Source of the DNA: Kocuria sp.
Lineage (GTDB): Bacteria; Actinomycetota; Actinomycetes; Actinomycetales; Micrococcaceae
Length of the DNA: 64,000 bases
NCBI RefSeq assembly: GCF_030538595.1
Contig: NZ_JAUNTS010000009.1
Location: 23,761-87,760, forward strand
Direction: 5' to 3'
A program made the position numbers and the translations under genes. Below are positions 63,339-64,000 of the stretch, in pieces. The notes under the pieces are model-generated. The model worked only from the letters and a program-made list of their open reading frames with translations, was not told the DNA's origin and made no database searches. The stretch's first letter is position 1; each line of letters begins with the position of its first letter.

Positions 63339-64000
63339 TTACAGGAACAGGGGCAGGCCCATGAGGGGCCAGATCCAGAAGGAGAAGATCAGCACCAGCA
63401 CGGCGCTGATGGGGGCCAGGAAGGCCGAAAGCCGCAGCAGGTGCTGGGGCTGGAAGGTCTCAATGCCTTCCACATCGGAGAACAACGTCACGGGCTTGGC
63501 CGAGCTGGTCAGCGTGTGACAGAACCCGGCAGCAGCGGTGGAGGCAAAGGCAGCGGCTGCCGCATCCACACCGAGCCCCGGGGCCAGAGCCACAATGATC
63601 GGGATCAACACCGCTGAACGAGCCGAACGGGACTGGATCACCAGGTGAGCCGCGGTGGAGAGAATCACCACCAGGATCACGAACAACGCAGGGGCCGTGG
63701 CGCCTGCCGACTGCACGGGTCCAAGGGCCTGCCGCGCCAGCCAGTCCGCCGCCCCCGAATTCACCAGGCCTGTGCCCAGCGTCAACGTGGCAGCCATGAA
63801 CACCAGCAGGGACCACGGCACGGACTTCAGCGCCTTGGCCAGCTTGACCGAACCCCACTTGGGGCTGGCAGCCAGCAGCGCCCCGATCAAACCCACCACC
63901 GCCGGGTGCAGCCCGTGCAGAGGCTCGGAACACCACAGCACCACAACGACGGCGACCAACATGGCCGACCGCGACTGTGCCGTGGTCATGGGCCCGGTGA
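63339..64000 (-). CDS. SLC13/DASS-type anion permease, partial
   Basis: C-terminal 220 residues of a membrane transporter that runs off the right edge; the frame is open to base 64000 with no start needed. The conserved pattern LLVFMAATLTLGTGLVNSGAADWLA, then STAAHLVIQSRSARSAVLIPIIVALA, then GFCHTLTSSAKPVTLFSDVEG resembles the second half of divalent-anion:sodium symporters. With the glycerate kinase gene after it, a glycerate or related hydroxy-acid substrate is likely but not proved. Confidence 0.75.
   Translation of the reverse strand, partial: TGPMTTAQSRSAMLVAVVVVLWCSEPLHGLHPAVVGLIGALLAASPKWGSVKLAKALKSVPWSLLVFMAATLTLGTGLVNSGAADWLARQALGPVQSAGATAPALFVILVVILSTAAHLVIQSRSARSAVLIPIIVALAPGLGVDAAAAAFASTAAAGFCHTLTSSAKPVTLFSDVEGIETFQPQHLLRLSAFLAPISAVLVLIFSFWIWPLMGLPLFL

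Overview
The window is high-GC, densely coded bacterial DNA, most likely from an actinobacterium, possibly of the Micrococcaceae type. The evidence is frequent GTG and TTG starts, TANNNT promoter boxes seven bases from the start codon (leaderless genes), a DinB protein of the kind linked to mycothiol, pdxST under a MocR-type PdxR, a tandem glycine riboswitch before gcvP, and a fused urease gamma/beta subunit. The genus is a guess. I see no rRNA, tRNA, CRISPR array, transposase or phage gene.

Layout: 1-4.2 kb holds an acyl-CoA/hydroxyacyl-CoA dehydrogenase pair, pyrE, a solo Abi-type HEPN protein and a SpoU methyltransferase. 4.6-9.2 kb is a compact PelG/PelF/glycoside-hydrolase cassette, a candidate minimal Pel-like exopolysaccharide system. 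9.4-12.8 kb has fba, a nitronate monooxygenase and an alcohol dehydrogenase. 12.8-15.7 kb is a rearranged patch: a ribbon-helix-helix antitoxin whose partner toxin is cut after 14 codons, a truncated lipoprotein copy, a divergent DinB/WYL pair around a perfect 24-bp palindrome, and the intact lipoprotein. 15.8-22.2 kb is the glycine riboswitch with gcvP-gcvT-gcvH-sdaA. 22.3-30.3 kb has a flavin monooxygenase with a divergent GAF regulator, pdxR/pdxST, a VOC protein and an aminotransferase.

30.5-37.2 kb looks like a betaine-type N-demethylation locus: a dimethylglycine-dehydrogenase-like enzyme, an IclR regulator, a Rieske ferredoxin, its reductase and a GbcA-like Rieske oxygenase. Identical GTTGC-N7-GCAAC palindromes precede both outward-facing transcription units. 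Its likely product, glycine, would feed the glycine cleavage system and, through serine, SdaA.

37.2-45.0 kb looks like a guanidino-compound pathway: a ureohydrolase, an XRE-cupin regulator, an SSS transporter with an N-terminal frameshift, an NCS1 permease, an aldehyde dehydrogenase and an AruI-like ThDP decarboxylase. The ureohydrolase would release urea. 46.3-59.6 kb then holds a complete urea uptake and hydrolysis block: urtABCDE, ureAB-C-E-F-G-D and a NicO-type nickel transporter. A MazEF-like toxin-antitoxin pair sits on the opposite strand between ureF and ureG. The urea block is bracketed by two paralogous CPBP membrane proteins and by copies of a recurrent 60-75 bp palindrome. The window ends with alanine dehydrogenase, glycerate kinase and a truncated anion permease.

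Taken together, the window is rich in nitrogen and C1 salvage (betaine, guanidino compounds, urea, glycine/serine, alanine) with several signs of local rearrangement.
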